Shown in pieces: positions 17,679-28,573 of a stretch of DNA of 64,000 nt. The notes under the pieces were generated by a model that was given only the letters and a program-made list of their open reading frames with translations, made no database searches and had not been told where the DNA came from. The first letter of the stretch is position 1, and each line of letters starts with the position of its first letter. The translations under genes and the position numbers were made by a program. Origin of the DNA: Pseudidiomarina indica (GTDB lineage Bacteria; Pseudomonadota; Gammaproteobacteria; Enterobacterales; Alteromonadaceae); assembly GCF_900104245.1 (NCBI RefSeq), contig NZ_FMXN01000005.1, positions 50,616-114,615 of the forward strand. Reading direction: 5' to 3'.

Positions 17679-19580
17679 ATGGCGGACGCTCGTCAGACCG
17701 AAACTCATGGCTTTCAAACCGAGGTGAAGCAATTACTTCATCTCATGATTCACTCCTTATATTCCAATAAAGAAATCTTTTTACGCGAGCTGGTTTCGAA
17801 CGCATCGGATGCTGCTGATAAATTACGCTTCAATGCCTTGAGCAATAGCGAGTTATTGAGCAGTGACACAGAGCTTTATGTGCGAGTCAGTGCCAATAAA
17901 GAAGCGGGTACTTTAACCATTAGTGATAATGGTATTGGGATGACGCGAGATGAAGCCATCACTCATTTAGGAACCATCGCAAAGTCGGGGACGGCCGATT
18001 TCTTTAGTCGTTTGTCGGGCGATCAAGTGAAAGATAGCCACCTTATCGGTCAATTCGGGGTTGGTTTTTACTCCGCATTTATCGTTGCAGAAACGGTGAC
18101 CGTTCGAAGCCGTGCTGCCGGCAGCGAAGCCCACGAGGCAGTTGAATGGTCCTCTCAAGGGGAAGGTGAATTCACCATTCGCGATATCGAAAAATCCAAT
18201 CGCGGGACTGATATTATTTTGACGTTGCGTGATGATGCCAAAGAGTTTTTAGATGAATGGCGTTTAAGAAGCATCATTACGAAATACTCCGACCACTTGA
18301 GCATTCCAGTACAGATGCCGAAGCGGGGTGACGATGAGCAGCTTGAGGGTTGGGAAGCGGTCAACTCTGGCCAAGCCTTGTGGACGCGCGATAAATCAGA
18401 GATTACTGATGACGAATACAAAGAATTCTATAAGACCATCGCGCACGATTTTGAAGACCCCTTGCTATGGAGCCATAACAAGGTAGAAGGCACGTCGGAG
18501 TACACCAGTTTACTTTATATTCCGAAGCGAGCGCCGTGGGATTTATGGAATCGTGATCAACAAAACGGCATCAAACTGTATGTGAAGCGGGTTTTCATTA
18601 TGGATGACGCGAAACAGCTTATGCCGAGTTATCTTCGCTTTGTTCGTGGCTTAATGGACTCCGCAGATTTGCCGTTAAACGTATCGCGGGAGATTTTACA
18701 GGATAATAAAATTACGCGCTCCATGCGCACTGGCAGCACCAAACGTGTGTTGTCGATGCTGAAAAAGCTCGCGAAAGATGATCCTGAAACCTATCAAACA
18801 TTTTGGGATACCTTTGGCACTGTGCTGAAAGAAGGTCCGGCGGAAGATCACGCGAACCAAGAGACGATTTTGAGTTTACTCCGTTTTGCGTCAACCCACG
18901 AAGATACCCCTGTAGCGAAAGTTAGCTTGGACGATTACGTGGCGAGAATGCCGGAGAAGCAAGAGAAAATCTATTATATTGTGGCCGATTCTTATGAAGC
19001 GGCACGCGATAACCCAGCGCTTGAAATCCTGCGTAAAAAGGGCATCGAAGTCTTACTCCTGTCTGAGCGCATCGATGAATGGTTAATGAGCCATGTGATC
19101 GACTACAAAGATAAAGCGTTCCAGTCAGTAACACGCGGCGATTTGGATCTTGGCGAATTAGCAGATGCCGAAGATAAAGAGCAGCAAGAGAAAGTGGAAG
19201 AAGCATTTAAAGACCACTTGAAACGCTTTGAAAGTGCACTTGGAGAGCAAGTGAAGTTGGTTCGAGTGACCCATCGCTTAACCGATTCACCTGCGTGCAT
19301 CGTGACGGATGAGAATGATATGAGCACGCAAATGGCGAAACTGATGGAAGCGGCAGGTCAAAAAGTTCCGGAAACCAAATACATCTTTGAAATTAATCCA
19401 GGACATACGCTAGTGCAGCGAGTGGTTGCAGTGAACGATGAACAACGTTTTGCGGAATGGGCTCAAATTTTGTTGGATCAAGCCACCTTGGCTGAGCGAG
19501 GCAGTTTGAAGGACCCTGCAAAATTTGTGGCGCGGGTGAATAAACTGATGTTGGAACTGACTGCAGACGCAACCGCATAA
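17679..19580 (+). CDS. htpG: Molecular chaperone HtpG (bacterial Hsp90)
   Basis: This 633-residue ATP-dependent chaperone has an N-terminal GHKL ATPase domain with [11 protein letters not shown] (about residues 40-50), DNGIGM and [11 protein letters not shown] (about 125). Middle and C-terminal dimerisation domains follow. Length matches E. coli HtpG (624 aa). AGGAG precedes ATG 17679. Heat-shock control is supported by the sigma-32 promoter just upstream, which separates it from the recR transcript. Confidence 0.98.
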   Translation: MADARQTETHGFQTEVKQLLHLMIHSLYSNKEIFLRELVSNASDAADKLRFNALSNSELLSSDTELYVRVSANKEAGTLTISDNGIGMTRDEAITHLGTIAKSGTADFFSRLSGDQVKDSHLIGQFGVGFYSAFIVAETVTVRSRAAGSEAHEAVEWSSQGEGEFTIRDIEKSNRGTDIILTLRDDAKEFLDEWRLRSIITKYSDHLSIPVQMPKRGDDEQLEGWEAVNSGQALWTRDKSEITDDEYKEFYKTIAHDFEDPLLWSHNKVEGTSEYTSLLYIPKRAPWDLWNRDQQNGIKLYVKRVFIMDDAKQLMPSYLRFVRGLMDSADLPLNVSREILQDNKITRSMRTGSTKRVLSMLKKLAKDDPETYQTFWDTFGTVLKEGPAEDHANQETILSLLRFASTHEDTPVAKVSLDDYVARMPEKQEKIYYIVADSYEAARDNPALEILRKKGIEVLLLSERIDEWLMSHVIDYKDKAFQSVTRGDLDLGELADAEDKEQQEKVEEAFKDHLKRFESALGEQVKLVRVTHRLTDSPACIVTDENDMSTQMAKLMEAAGQKVPETKYIFEINPGHTLVQRVVAVNDEQRFAEWAQILLDQATLAERGSLKDPAKFVARVNKLMLELTADATA

Positions 19581-19657
19581 GTTTGACGGGTGGTATAAAA
19601 AAACAGCCGTTGGCATCAAGGAGAGCATTGTTCGACGCATGTCGGCAATGCTCGGAC

Positions 19658-19686
19658 TTGTCAATGCACGCTGCGCAAGGTAAAGT
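19658..19686 (+). promoter_or_regulatory. Candidate promoter of adk
   Basis: TTGTCA (19658-19663) and TAAAGT (19681-19686) are separated by 17 bases and lie 50 bases before the adk start, within the 156-base htpG-adk gap. Confidence 0.5.
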
Positions 19687-19724
19687 TCGACTTTATCTCA
19701 TCCGTATCCAAACAAATTCAGTAA

Positions 19725-20381
<657 letters not shown>

Positions 20382-20407
20382 CTCGTTGCGGTACATCAAT
20401 GCAGGAC

Positions 20408-20432
20408 AAAACCCACCTTGAGTGGGTTTTTT
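20408..20432 (+). terminator. Rho-independent terminator after adk
   Basis: The stem AAAACCCAC/GTGGGTTTT with a 5-base loop and a T tract lies 27 bases after the adk stop. Confidence 0.88.
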
Positions 20433-20471
20433 GCTTCCATTGTTCAGTCACTATCATTAAGGATAACCATC

Positions 20472-20876
20472 ATGGCTGCGTCATTAAACATTACGTTGTT
20501 ATACGCTGGGTTGTTGGCCGTATTACTGATTGTTTGGTCATTAAACGTGGTACGCCTTCGCTTGCAAGAGCAAGTCGGTTTAGGGAGCGGCCAGTCCATA
20601 CGGCTGGCGGCAGCAATTCGCATTCAGGGAAACTTCGTCGAGTATGTTCCCATGGCATTAGTGTTACTGGCGCTAATGGAGTGGCACGGAGCGGCAGCCC
20701 CCTTGTTACACACGTTAGGACTGGTGTTACTCATTGGTCGCCTGATTCATGGTATTGGTTTAACGCAATCAGCGGGTAAATCAGCCGGACGAATGTTGGG
20801 AACTCTTGCAACCATGGCGGTTCTGTTAGTGCAAGCAGGGTACGCCATTGGTGCTTATTTTGGTGCTATTTTATGA
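20472..20876 (+). CDS. MAPEG-family membrane protein
   Basis: The 134-residue protein has four hydrophobic segments, beginning LNITLLYAGLLAVLLIVWSLNVV. The MAPEG signature region is RIQGNFVEYVPMALVLLALME (about residues 56-76). Bacterial MAPEG proteins are often annotated as glutathione S-transferase-like; substrate and activity are unknown. I choose ATG 20472, after AAGGATAACC, rather than in-frame codons inside the adk terminator. The stop overlaps the next gene start as ATGA. Confidence 0.8.
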   Translation: MAASLNITLLYAGLLAVLLIVWSLNVVRLRLQEQVGLGSGQSIRLAAAIRIQGNFVEYVPMALVLLALMEWHGAAAPLLHTLGLVLLIGRLIHGIGLTQSAGKSAGRMLGTLATMAVLLVQAGYAIGAYFGAIL

Positions 20877-21676
20877 TGAATTTAGCTGGAGTGTATCGTT
20901 TTGGCACCCCCGAACAACCACCCTTACTCCTGCTGCATAGCTCACAAAGTACGAGCAGTCAGTGGCGTGGTCTGGTGCAACAAATTCAAGATGATTTTGA
21001 TATTTTAGCCATCGATTTGCTGGGGTATGGTAAAGCCCCTGATGCCAATCATATTGAACCAGAAGGGTTTCGTTTTGCCGATGAAATGCCACGTATTCTT
21101 GAGGCAGTAGAGGCGGTTGGTTGGCAGCAAGAGGTGACGCTGGTGGGGCACTCCTATGGGGGCGCTCTGGCACTAAAAATTGCTTTGGAACAACCGTTTG
21201 CCGTGAAAGCTTTGGTGGCCTTTGAACCTGTAGCATTTCATGTGCTGGAAGCCAATGAGGCAGCGCGGCTAGAAATTGAGAACATTGCGACACAAATGGA
21301 GCAGTTTGAGCAGCGGACGGCAACGGCGGCTTTTGTTGACTATTGGAATCACCCCGGCTTTTTCGAGTCGTTGCCTGAGGGCATGCAAGCTGTGATGTTG
21401 CAGCAGGCAAGTAAAGTCACGCGTGATTTCGCTGCCCTCATGGGGGAGCCTCATAAGCTCACTGACTATCGTTTGGTGAATGTTCCTGTCTTGTTGCTGC
21501 AAGGTAAAGAGACCCAAGCGAGTGCTCGTCAAGTCGCGCAGTATTTACTTGGTGTCTTGCCACATGCTCAAGCAAAAGAATTGGCATGCGGACATATGGG
21601 GCCAGTGACTCACCCGCATTTGGTGAACCCTGAAATTGTGCAATTCTTAATGCATCAAGTCATTGAGGTGGCATGA
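20873..21676 (+). CDS. Alpha/beta-fold hydrolase
   Basis: This 267-residue alpha/beta hydrolase has the nucleophile elbow GHSYGG (S94), an oxyanion stretch LLLLHSS and a C-terminal histidine region CGHMGPVTHP. The D/E member of the triad probably lies near LLLQGKETQ. The substrate cannot be told from sequence. Overlaps of 4 bases with both the MAPEG gene and the aminotransferase gene imply translational coupling in one operon. Confidence 0.82.
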   Translation: MMNLAGVYRFGTPEQPPLLLLHSSQSTSSQWRGLVQQIQDDFDILAIDLLGYGKAPDANHIEPEGFRFADEMPRILEAVEAVGWQQEVTLVGHSYGGALALKIALEQPFAVKALVAFEPVAFHVLEANEAARLEIENIATQMEQFEQRTATAAFVDYWNHPGFFESLPEGMQAVMLQQASKVTRDFAALMGEPHKLTDYRLVNVPVLLLQGKETQASARQVAQYLLGVLPHAQAKELACGHMGPVTHPHLVNPEIVQFLMHQVIEVA

Positions 21677-22845
21677 GTCAGTTTGCTATTTTTCGTCACT
21701 ATCCCGACTTAATCTACTTAGATAGCGCCGCCACCTGTCACGTGCCGGATGTGGTTCTGGAGGCGGTGCAGCATTATTACCAACAGTTGCATGGGAATGT
21801 TCATCGCGGTAGCCATCGACTGGGGCGATTAGCAACGCAAGCACTCGAACAAGCACGGGAGCAACTAGCGATATTCATGGGCGCTCCAGCAGCGCAAGTG
21901 ACGTTGCAAGCATCGACCACAGCGGCACTTAATCAGTTGGCAGATCATCTGCCTGTCACTTGGCAAGCTGGTGATGAAATCGTGCTAAGTTGGGCCGAGC
22001 ATCATGCCAATATTCTCCCTTGGCAGCGACTCGCACAACGCTATCAGTTGCAGTTAAAATATATCGAGATCGACCCGGTAACGGGGGCACTGGGGGCTTG
22101 GGAGCACCTGCTGAGCGAGCGTACGAAAGTCGTTTCGGTGAGCTTGGCAAGCAATGTGACGGGTGCTGTCTTTGCAGTACAGCCATTATTACAACGGGCA
22201 CAGCAGTTAGGAGCCTGGACGATTGTCGACGCAGCTCAAGCAGCTGCGCATGTGCCGCTGCGAGTTACTGAGTTAGGTTGTGATGCACTGGTCTTGAGTG
22301 CTCACAAAGCCTATGGGATGACCGGTTGTGCGCCTTTGTATCTGAGTGAGCGGTTGTTGGCGCAGCTTCCACCGATGGTCGTGGGAGGCGGCATTGTTGA
22401 ACAGGTAAGTCCGTTGTCGGCAAGTTTCATCGATGGCGTCCAGCGATTTGAAGCGGGCAGCCCCAATACCGTTGCAATCGTTGCCGCGGCAACCGCGGTG
22501 CAATGGTTAACGACTCAAGATTTTACGCAGCTACAACAGTTACGGTCGCTGTTAGTGCATGAATTACAACAACGCCCTTGGCTAACTGTGTTGCCCAGTG
22601 GTGAGAACGCCACCCCAACGGTGGCATTTTACAGTACCGAGTTTCATGCGCAGGATATCGCTATCTGGTTAGATCAGCACGATATTGCGGTGCGAGCAGG
22701 GCACCACTGTGCGCAACTTTTTCTACAACATTGGCAATTACCGGCAGTCGTCAGAGTTTCTCTTGGTATTTATAATACTGAGGCACACATTCAACGATTA
22801 CTACAAACCTTGGACGCTGGCTGGGCGTTATTTAGCTCAGATTAG
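21673..22845 (+). CDS. Class V aminotransferase, SufS/CsdA-like cysteine desulfurase
   Basis: This 390-residue PLP enzyme of the NifS/SufS superfamily has the PLP lysine K212 (LVLSAHKAYGMTG). The cofactor histidine is in WAEHHAN (about residue 110), and the catalytic cysteine is C346 in VRAGHHCAQ, as in group II desulfurases. It would mobilise sulfur from cysteine as a persulfide. No sufE, csdE or scaffold gene follows; the neighbours are a hydrolase and a MATE exporter, so the sulfur acceptor is unknown. I do not assign sufS or csdA. Confidence 0.85.
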   Translation: MSQFAIFRHYPDLIYLDSAATCHVPDVVLEAVQHYYQQLHGNVHRGSHRLGRLATQALEQAREQLAIFMGAPAAQVTLQASTTAALNQLADHLPVTWQAGDEIVLSWAEHHANILPWQRLAQRYQLQLKYIEIDPVTGALGAWEHLLSERTKVVSVSLASNVTGAVFAVQPLLQRAQQLGAWTIVDAAQAAAHVPLRVTELGCDALVLSAHKAYGMTGCAPLYLSERLLAQLPPMVVGGGIVEQVSPLSASFIDGVQRFEAGSPNTVAIVAAATAVQWLTTQDFTQLQQLRSLLVHELQQRPWLTVLPSGENATPTVAFYSTEFHAQDIAIWLDQHDIAVRAGHHCAQLFLQHWQLPAVVRVSLGIYNTEAHIQRLLQTLDAGWALFSSD

Positions 22846-22855
22846 GAGTACAGAC

Positions 22856-24256
22856 GTGCAACAACCCAATCATTGGTGGGGTGAGTCGAAAAAACTGGCT
22901 CGGCTCACTGGCCCTATTTTGATCGCGCAATTAACCCAAGTATTAATGAGCGTGGTAGACACTTTAATGGCAGGACGTGTGAGTTCGACCGACCTTGCAG
23001 CGGTATCGGTGGGGGGCAGTATCTGGGTGCCCTCCACATTATTGATTTTAGGGCTCGCCTTGGCGCTGGCACCGATTATTTCTCATTTTGATGGTGGCAA
23101 CCAACGTCATAAGGTTGCCAACATGGTTCAGCAAGGGCTCTATGCAGCAGTGATTGGTGGCGTGTTGTGCTTTGTCATCATTCAATGCGCACCGTTGATA
23201 TTAAATGCAATGGCGGTGGAACCTGAATTTCGTACGATTACTCTCGATTATTTGTTTTACGTGAGTTTTGGTATTCCAGCACTGGTCGTTTACATGGTGT
23301 TACGGAACTACTGCGAAGGGTTATCCTTTACTGTGCCATCGCTAGTGATTGGGGTGATCGGTTTGTTGGTCAATATCCCAGTTAACTACATCTTTATCAA
23401 TGGCTTGTACGGCATGCCAAAACTAGGTGGAGCAGGCTGTGGGTTAGCTACAGCCATTGTGTTTTGGGTGATGGCAATTGCGATGGTAACTTATGTTACT
23501 TGTACCAAACGTTTTGAACAGGTGCGCGTGTTTAAACAATTCCATTCCCCCAATTGGGACGATATTTTTTATGTGATTCGCCTTGGTGCCCCCATTGCAA
23601 CAGCGATGTTCTTTGAAGTGAGTTTATTTGCTGCCGCAGCACTGGTGATTGCACCGTTGGGAGCAGTGGTGGTAGCAAGTCATCAAATTGCTCTGAATAT
23701 ATCGTCATTGGTGTATATGGTGCCCTTGAGCTTATCCATGGCTGTGACCTTGCGGGTGGGCTTTGCGCTTGGGGCAGGGAACCCGGCCAATGCCATGCTT
23801 AGCTATAAAATTGCGACTATTTTTGGCATGACTTTTGCGGCCATTAACGGATTAATCATGTACCTTGCTGGCGCATGGCTGGCTGGTCTGTATACAGATG
23901 ATCAGACGGTGATTCAACTGGCCGCAGCATTAATGGGCTTGGCAGCAATTTTTACGTTATCAGATACCTTCCAAGCGGTTGCGATGGGAACGTTGCGTGG
24001 ATACAAGGACACCAAAGCAGTGATGTTTATTACCTTCTTGTCCTATTGGCCGTTTGGTTTAACGCTCGGGGTTATCTTGTCACGGACCGATTGGTTAGTG
24101 GCAGGGTTGGGCGCACGCGGCATGTGGATCGGTTTTATTGCTGGGTTGTCGGTGGCAGCCGTTCTATTGGCATGGCGACTCCGTATTGTGAGTCGCCGCT
24201 ACCGTCTTGCTCATGAACGTCAATTTGCTGAAACCGCGGCCGGGTCAAGCAGCTGA
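22856..24256 (+). CDS. norM: MATE-family multidrug/Na+ antiporter (NorM-like)
   Basis: The 466-residue inner-membrane protein has about 12 hydrophobic segments in two repeats. It has the MATE signature region LTGPILIAQLTQVLMSVVDTLMAGRVSSTDLAAVSVG at residues 15-51. The start is GTG 22856 with AGGAG at 8 bases. The open frame extends further upstream into the desulfurase gene but without support. NorM-type proteins export cationic drugs against Na+ or H+. The last 12 bases overlap convergent hisI. Confidence 0.85.
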   Translation: MQQPNHWWGESKKLARLTGPILIAQLTQVLMSVVDTLMAGRVSSTDLAAVSVGGSIWVPSTLLILGLALALAPIISHFDGGNQRHKVANMVQQGLYAAVIGGVLCFVIIQCAPLILNAMAVEPEFRTITLDYLFYVSFGIPALVVYMVLRNYCEGLSFTVPSLVIGVIGLLVNIPVNYIFINGLYGMPKLGGAGCGLATAIVFWVMAIAMVTYVTCTKRFEQVRVFKQFHSPNWDDIFYVIRLGAPIATAMFFEVSLFAAAALVIAPLGAVVVASHQIALNISSLVYMVPLSLSMAVTLRVGFALGAGNPANAMLSYKIATIFGMTFAAINGLIMYLAGAWLAGLYTDDQTVIQLAAALMGLAAIFTLSDTFQAVAMGTLRGYKDTKAVMFITFLSYWPFGLTLGVILSRTDWLVAGLGARGMWIGFIAGLSVAAVLLAWRLRIVSRRYRLAHERQFAETAAGSSS

Positions 24257-24862
24257 TTGCCGCTTGGCTAAGGTGAGCAATACCTCATTCAGGTGCACAT
24301 CGCGAGCGGCCAGCAGGACCAAAAGATGATAAAGCAGGTCAGCGCTTTCATTGAGAAGTTGGCTGTTGTCACCACTGACGGCGGCAAGAGCCACTTCCAC
24401 GCCTTCTTCCCCCACCTTTTGCGCCACCCGCGCAACGCCTTGTTGCAACAACTGCACGGTGTAGCTATTGGGGTTGGCCTCTTGCTGTCGTGCATGAATG
24501 GTATCCATCAATTGCACCAGTAAGGGGCTTGCGCGTTGACTCGCAAAGCAGCTTCGCCGATCTAAGTGGCAGGTGGGGCCCGCTGGTAGCGCCATCACCA
24601 GCAGACTGTCTTGGTCACAATCGGTATGGATACTTTGAACGTGCAGCACGTGGTTGGATGTTTCCCCTTTGCGCCATAATCGTTGTTTACTGCGGCTATA
24701 GAAATAGGCCTGGGCCTGCGTCAAGGTGGCGAGTAACGCTTCTTGATTCATGTAACCTTGCATCAGCACTTCACCATTGTATGCGTGTTGTACGATGGCA
24801 GGAACAAGCCCATCCCCTTTATCAAAGTTAATTTGTAAATAATTCTCTAATGAAACTTGCAT
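24245..24862 (-). CDS. hisI: Bifunctional phosphoribosyl-AMP cyclohydrolase / phosphoribosyl-ATP pyrophosphatase
   Basis: HisIE (205 aa) catalyses steps 2 and 3 of histidine synthesis. The N-terminal cyclohydrolase domain has HTDCDQDSLLVMALPAGPTCH with metal-binding cysteines and aspartates (about residues 79-99). The C-terminal pyrophosphatase domain has the helical KVGEEGVEVALAAV motif (about 150-163). It is the last gene of the operon, 22 bases after hisF. Confidence 0.96.
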   Translation of the reverse strand: MQVSLENYLQINFDKGDGLVPAIVQHAYNGEVLMQGYMNQEALLATLTQAQAYFYSRSKQRLWRKGETSNHVLHVQSIHTDCDQDSLLVMALPAGPTCHLDRRSCFASQRASPLLVQLMDTIHARQQEANPNSYTVQLLQQGVARVAQKVGEEGVEVALAAVSGDNSQLLNESADLLYHLLVLLAARDVHLNEVLLTLAKRQSAA

Positions 24863-24884
24863 AGTTTGACCTTGCTGCGATGCC

Positions 24885-25658
24885 TTAAAACCGTACCGGA
24901 ATTTGCGCTTGTTGCAGCGCCTGTTTGATGGCGGGGACGGTCACAATTTCTTTGTGAAACACTGAGGCAGCGAGGGCCCCGTCAACATTTGTCTGCTGGA
25001 ATACCTCAACAAAGTGGTCAATACAGCCAGCGCCCCCCGAAGCGATGAGAGGCACTGAGCAGAGCTGACGAATTTGGTGCAACTGCTCAATGTCATAGCC
25101 GCGTCGAACACCATCTTGATTCATACAATTCAGGACAATTTCTCCGGCCCCTCGGGCAATCACCTCTGCGACCCACTCCGGAGTGGTCCAGTTGGTTTTC
25201 CGAGTACGCTGTTCATCGCCAGTATATTGATAAACTTCGTATTGATGGGTCTCGGGATTGTAGAAACTGTCAATGCCAACCACCACGCGTTGGGAACCAA
25301 ACTCATCAACCAACTGATTGATCAGCTCAGGGTTGGCTAGTGCCGGGGAATTGATCGATACTTTATCAGCGCCCATGGCTAAGATGGATTGGGCTTGCTC
25401 GCGCGAACTAATCCCACCCGCCACGGTGAAAGGGATCGTTAACATTTGCGCAATCCGTTTCACCCATTGGCGGTCGACCAATTGGCCATTGGCTGCGGCG
25501 GTAATATCGTATAGGACTAATTCATCTGCTCCAGCTTGGGCGTAGCGTTCAGCGAGGGGCTCAATGGCCCCAATAATTTCGTGGTTACGAAATTGAACGC
25601 CTTTGACCACCTGTCCGTCACGCACATCTAAACAAGGGATGATTCGTTTTGCCAGCAT
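24885..25658 (-). CDS. hisF: Imidazole glycerol phosphate synthase cyclase subunit
   Basis: HisF (257 aa) is the TIM-barrel half of imidazole glycerol phosphate synthase. It has the catalytic aspartate in [18 protein letters not shown] (D11) and [12 protein letters not shown] in the second half. It normally receives ammonia from the glutaminase HisH, but hisH is reduced to 11 codons in this operon. The barrel itself looks intact. The start overlaps the hisA 3' end by 31 bases, indicating coupled translation. Confidence 0.97.
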   Translation of the reverse strand: MLAKRIIPCLDVRDGQVVKGVQFRNHEIIGAIEPLAERYAQAGADELVLYDITAAANGQLVDRQWVKRIAQMLTIPFTVAGGISSREQAQSILAMGADKVSINSPALANPELINQLVDEFGSQRVVVGIDSFYNPETHQYEVYQYTGDEQRTRKTNWTTPEWVAEVIARGAGEIVLNCMNQDGVRRGYDIEQLHQIRQLCSVPLIASGGAGCIDHFVEVFQQTNVDGALAASVFHKEIVTVPAIKQALQQAQIPVRF

Positions 25659-26377
25659 GCCAATGCCTCCTTCAAGGTGAATTTACCGTTCAGTAATGCT
25701 TTTCCTAAGATAACAGAATCACACGCGATTGCTCGTAAAGCAGTGAAGTCAGCTAAACTCGCAATCCCACCAGACCCTTGTAGCTTCAGTGTGGGATAGC
25801 GTTGTTTCAATTGTTGGTAAAGCGTCAGATTCGGGCCCGTCAACATGCCATCACGCTCAATATCGGTGCATAACAGATGGCGTAATCCAGCCGGGAGTAA
25901 TTCGTCGAGCACCTCATTGAGGGTCAGCGAGGAAGTTTGGTGCCAGCCGTGCGTTGCGGCCCTGAACGTACCATCGGCTGCTAATTTTCCATCAATGGCA
26001 ACCACAATGGCATTCGGGCCATAGGTACGGAGCCATTGCTGAACGTGCTGAGGCTGAGTGACGGCCACGGAACCAATCACCACCCTTTGGACACCGAGTT
26101 CAAGTAATTGCTCAATATCCTCGGCAGTTCGAATGCCACCTCCCACCTGGATCGGTAGGGATGTGGCTTGTACGATTTGTCGAATCACCGTTAACTGCCG
26201 CTGGTTGGGACCTCGAGCGCCATCCAGATCGACGAGGTGGAGATATTGCGCCCCCTCATCTTCGTAGGCTAATGCGCACTCGTGCGGCGTTGCCGAGTAG
26301 GTTGTTTGGCGGTTGAAGTCGCCTTGCTGCAGGCGAACCACTTGGCCGTTGATGAGATCAAGAGCGGGAATTAACAT
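25628..26377 (-). CDS. hisA: ProFAR isomerase (HisA)
   Basis: HisA (249 aa) is the TIM-barrel isomerase converting ProFAR to PRFAR. It begins [21 protein letters not shown] with the catalytic D8, and has [15 protein letters not shown] and a second-half D ([10 protein letters not shown]). The ATG overlaps the stop of the residual hisH frame (26371-26373). hisF overlaps its 3' end. Confidence 0.97.
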   Translation of the reverse strand: MLIPALDLINGQVVRLQQGDFNRQTTYSATPHECALAYEDEGAQYLHLVDLDGARGPNQRQLTVIRQIVQATSLPIQVGGGIRTAEDIEQLLELGVQRVVIGSVAVTQPQHVQQWLRTYGPNAIVVAIDGKLAADGTFRAATHGWHQTSSLTLNEVLDELLPAGLRHLLCTDIERDGMLTGPNLTLYQQLKQRYPTLKLQGSGGIASLADFTALRAIACDSVILGKALLNGKFTLKEALACWQNESSLV

Positions 26378-26406
26378 GTTTTTGCCCCCTGAATCATGAT
26401 GATCAT
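26371..26406 (-). pseudogene. hisH: Residual hisH: 11-codon frame in the hisH position
   Basis: In every related operon, hisH (about 200 codons, glutaminase subunit of IGP synthase) lies between hisB and hisA. Here the gap holds only ATG 26406 followed by codons for [10 protein letters not shown] and TAA. The ATG overlaps the hisB stop as ATGA, as the hisB-hisH junction does in E. coli, with AAGGAG upstream. The TAA overlaps the hisA ATG. Both junctions are therefore kept while the body is gone, which suggests a large in-frame deletion. An assembly error is possible. No CxGxQ glutaminase motif is encoded here. Confidence 0.7.
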
Positions 26407-27488
26407 GCGAGTACTCCTTTCGTGGATGGCAGGACCATCTCAGAATCGCGGGTTAAAGCCGGGCGTAAGGCGCGGCCAAAGACTTTAAAGAGGCTTTCCA
26501 CCTGATGGTGAGCGTTCCCTTCGCTGGTGCTCAGGTGCAAGGTGATAGCCATGGCATCGGTCAGCGAGCGGAAAAAATGGGAAACCATTTCGGTGGGTAA
26601 ATCACCGACTTGCTCGCGACTGAAATGGGCCTGCCATTGCAGGAAAGGGCGACCTGATAAATCAATGAGGCATTCTGCGCGGCATTCATCCATGGGGAGC
26701 GCAAAGCCGAAGCGGCCAATGCCCCGTTTATTCCCTAAGGCTTGGCGTAATGCTTGACCGAGGGCCAGCGCGGTATCTTCAATGGTGTGATGCTCGTCCA
26801 CTGCTAAATCCCCTTGGACTTTTAGCTGTAAAGAAAATCCAGCGTGGGTTGCGATTTGAGACAGCATATGGTCAAAGAATCCCAATCCAGTTTGGATGGC
26901 TACTGGCTGCGATTGATCTAAATTGACCGTGATTTCAATTTGCGTCTCGCTGGTTTCGCGCACGACAGTGGCTGTCCGAGGGCGTTTGGTTAATAGGTCA
27001 CTAATCCACTGCCAGTGACACTGTTGGCGTTCATACAGAATCCCTGGAAGCCCCATATTTTCCGCAAGCTCAATATCCGTTGGACGATCTCCAATCACAT
27101 AGGAGTTGGTGAAATCAATACGGCCTTGTCGCAGGTAGTCTTTTACCAGTCCGAGTCTTGGTTTACGGCAGGCGCATTGCTCATGCTCGAAATGAGGGCA
27201 AATCAACACCTCATCAAAGACAATTCCCTGGGAGGAAAGGATTTCCATGAGCAATTGGTGGGGGGCGTCAAAATCTTCCTGGGGGAAACTAGCAGTACCT
27301 AACCCATCTTGATTGCTGACCATGACCAAACGATAGCCGTGCTGTTGCAATGCTAATAAGGCGGGAATTACTCCCGGCTCCAGTTCAAACTTGCTGAGGC
27401 AATCGAGCTGTTTATCTACTGGGGGTTCAGCCACCAAGGTGCCATCTCGGTCGATAAATAAAATGGGCTGTGCGGGTGTGACTCTCAT
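26403..27488 (-). CDS. hisB: Bifunctional histidinol-phosphatase / imidazoleglycerol-phosphate dehydratase
   Basis: The 361-residue fusion has an N-terminal HAD phosphatase with DRDGT (D13/D15) and the zinc loop [14 protein letters not shown] (about residues 98-111). The C-terminal dehydratase carries the metal-binding [14 protein letters not shown] and [13 protein letters not shown] motifs. This fusion is typical of enteric and related gammaproteobacteria. It overlaps hisC by 4 bases, and its TGA overlaps the start of the residual hisH frame. Confidence 0.97.
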   Translation of the reverse strand: MRVTPAQPILFIDRDGTLVAEPPVDKQLDCLSKFELEPGVIPALLALQQHGYRLVMVSNQDGLGTASFPQEDFDAPHQLLMEILSSQGIVFDEVLICPHFEHEQCACRKPRLGLVKDYLRQGRIDFTNSYVIGDRPTDIELAENMGLPGILYERQQCHWQWISDLLTKRPRTATVVRETSETQIEITVNLDQSQPVAIQTGLGFFDHMLSQIATHAGFSLQLKVQGDLAVDEHHTIEDTALALGQALRQALGNKRGIGRFGFALPMDECRAECLIDLSGRPFLQWQAHFSREQVGDLPTEMVSHFFRSLTDAMAITLHLSTSEGNAHHQVESLFKVFGRALRPALTRDSEMVLPSTKGVLA

Positions 27489-28573
27489 GATAAAACCTCC
27501 AGTAAACGTTGCATTTCTGAGGGGCTCCCGATGCTAATCCGCACCGCTTGAATCCCCTTAAATTGTTGTGATTGATTACGGATCAGGACACCTTGTTGTG
27601 CGCACTGAGCGACTATTTGTTCAGCGTTTTCGACCTGCAATAAAATAAAATTGGTGACCGATGGCCAACTGCGGAGGACCCATGGCTTTGTGGCAAGCGC
27701 GGTGCTCACGCTCTGACGTAATTGCACCGTTGTTGCAACGGCGAGTTGCATGGCCGCCACTCCAGTTGCAGAGAGCGCAGTGCACGCCCGATCAATGGTT
27801 GGTTGTGGTAACGGATAGGGCGCCATCACTTTGCTAAGCACCTCGAGGATGCTCGGGTCGGCTAGCGCAAAGCCACAGCGAATCGCTGCCAGCCCGAAGG
27901 CTTTGGACAGGGTTCTTAAAATAACAAGTTGGGGGTAATCCGCTAACCACTGGGTGGTGGCATTGAGTGGTTGTGCCGTACTGGCCGCAGCATATTCGAT
28001 ATAGGCCTCATCGATAATGACGATTGCTTCCTCGCCCACCGTTTTCAAGAGTGCTCGGATTGCCGTAAGGGATACACAGCTACCGAGCGGATTCGATGGA
28101 TTACAAACAAAAATAAGTTTGACGGAATGCTGTTTCAGCGCTGTTTCCATTGCCGCAATATCTAATTCCATGCGGCCCTCTTGAGCCGGTTGTAACGGCA
28201 CATCGATCACTTGGGCACCGTGTGTTTGGGCGCTAATGGCATACATGCCATAGGTCGGTGAGGTGATCATAATGGCGTCCTGACCAGGCTCACAGAAACT
28301 CCGAATCAACAAATCAATGGCTTCATCGCTGCCTCGGCAACTAAGCACTTGCTCAGGTTGCACTTCGGCATAGCCCGCGTACGCACTATTGAGTGCGTTA
28401 CTTTGAAAGGAGGGGTAGCGGTTTAAGGTCTCGTCTGCAGCCATCGAGCTGGGAGTGTTTGGCGCCTCATTTGCATTCAGCCATAGTCCATTTTGCGTCA
28501 TGCTGCGGCGCGCAGATGCATAGGGCGTCACTTGAGCCAGATGACGTCGTTGCAAGGTTTGAGCTAGGGTCAT
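27485..28573 (-). CDS. hisC: Histidinol-phosphate aminotransferase
   Basis: HisC (362 aa) is a class I PLP aminotransferase. It has [11 protein letters not shown] (about residue 155), [10 protein letters not shown] and the PLP lysine in [17 protein letters not shown] (about residue 220). It transaminates imidazole acetol phosphate. Starts and stops overlap by 4 bases with hisD and hisB. Confidence 0.96.
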   Translation of the reverse strand: MTLAQTLQRRHLAQVTPYASARRSMTQNGLWLNANEAPNTPSSMAADETLNRYPSFQSNALNSAYAGYAEVQPEQVLSCRGSDEAIDLLIRSFCEPGQDAIMITSPTYGMYAISAQTHGAQVIDVPLQPAQEGRMELDIAAMETALKQHSVKLIFVCNPSNPLGSCVSLTAIRALLKTVGEEAIVIIDEAYIEYAAASTAQPLNATTQWLADYPQLVILRTLSKAFGLAAIRCGFALADPSILEVLSKVMAPYPLPQPTIDRACTALSATGVAAMQLAVATTVQLRQSVSTALATKPWVLRSWPSVTNFILLQVENAEQIVAQCAQQGVLIRNQSQQFKGIQAVRISIGSPSEMQRLLEVLS

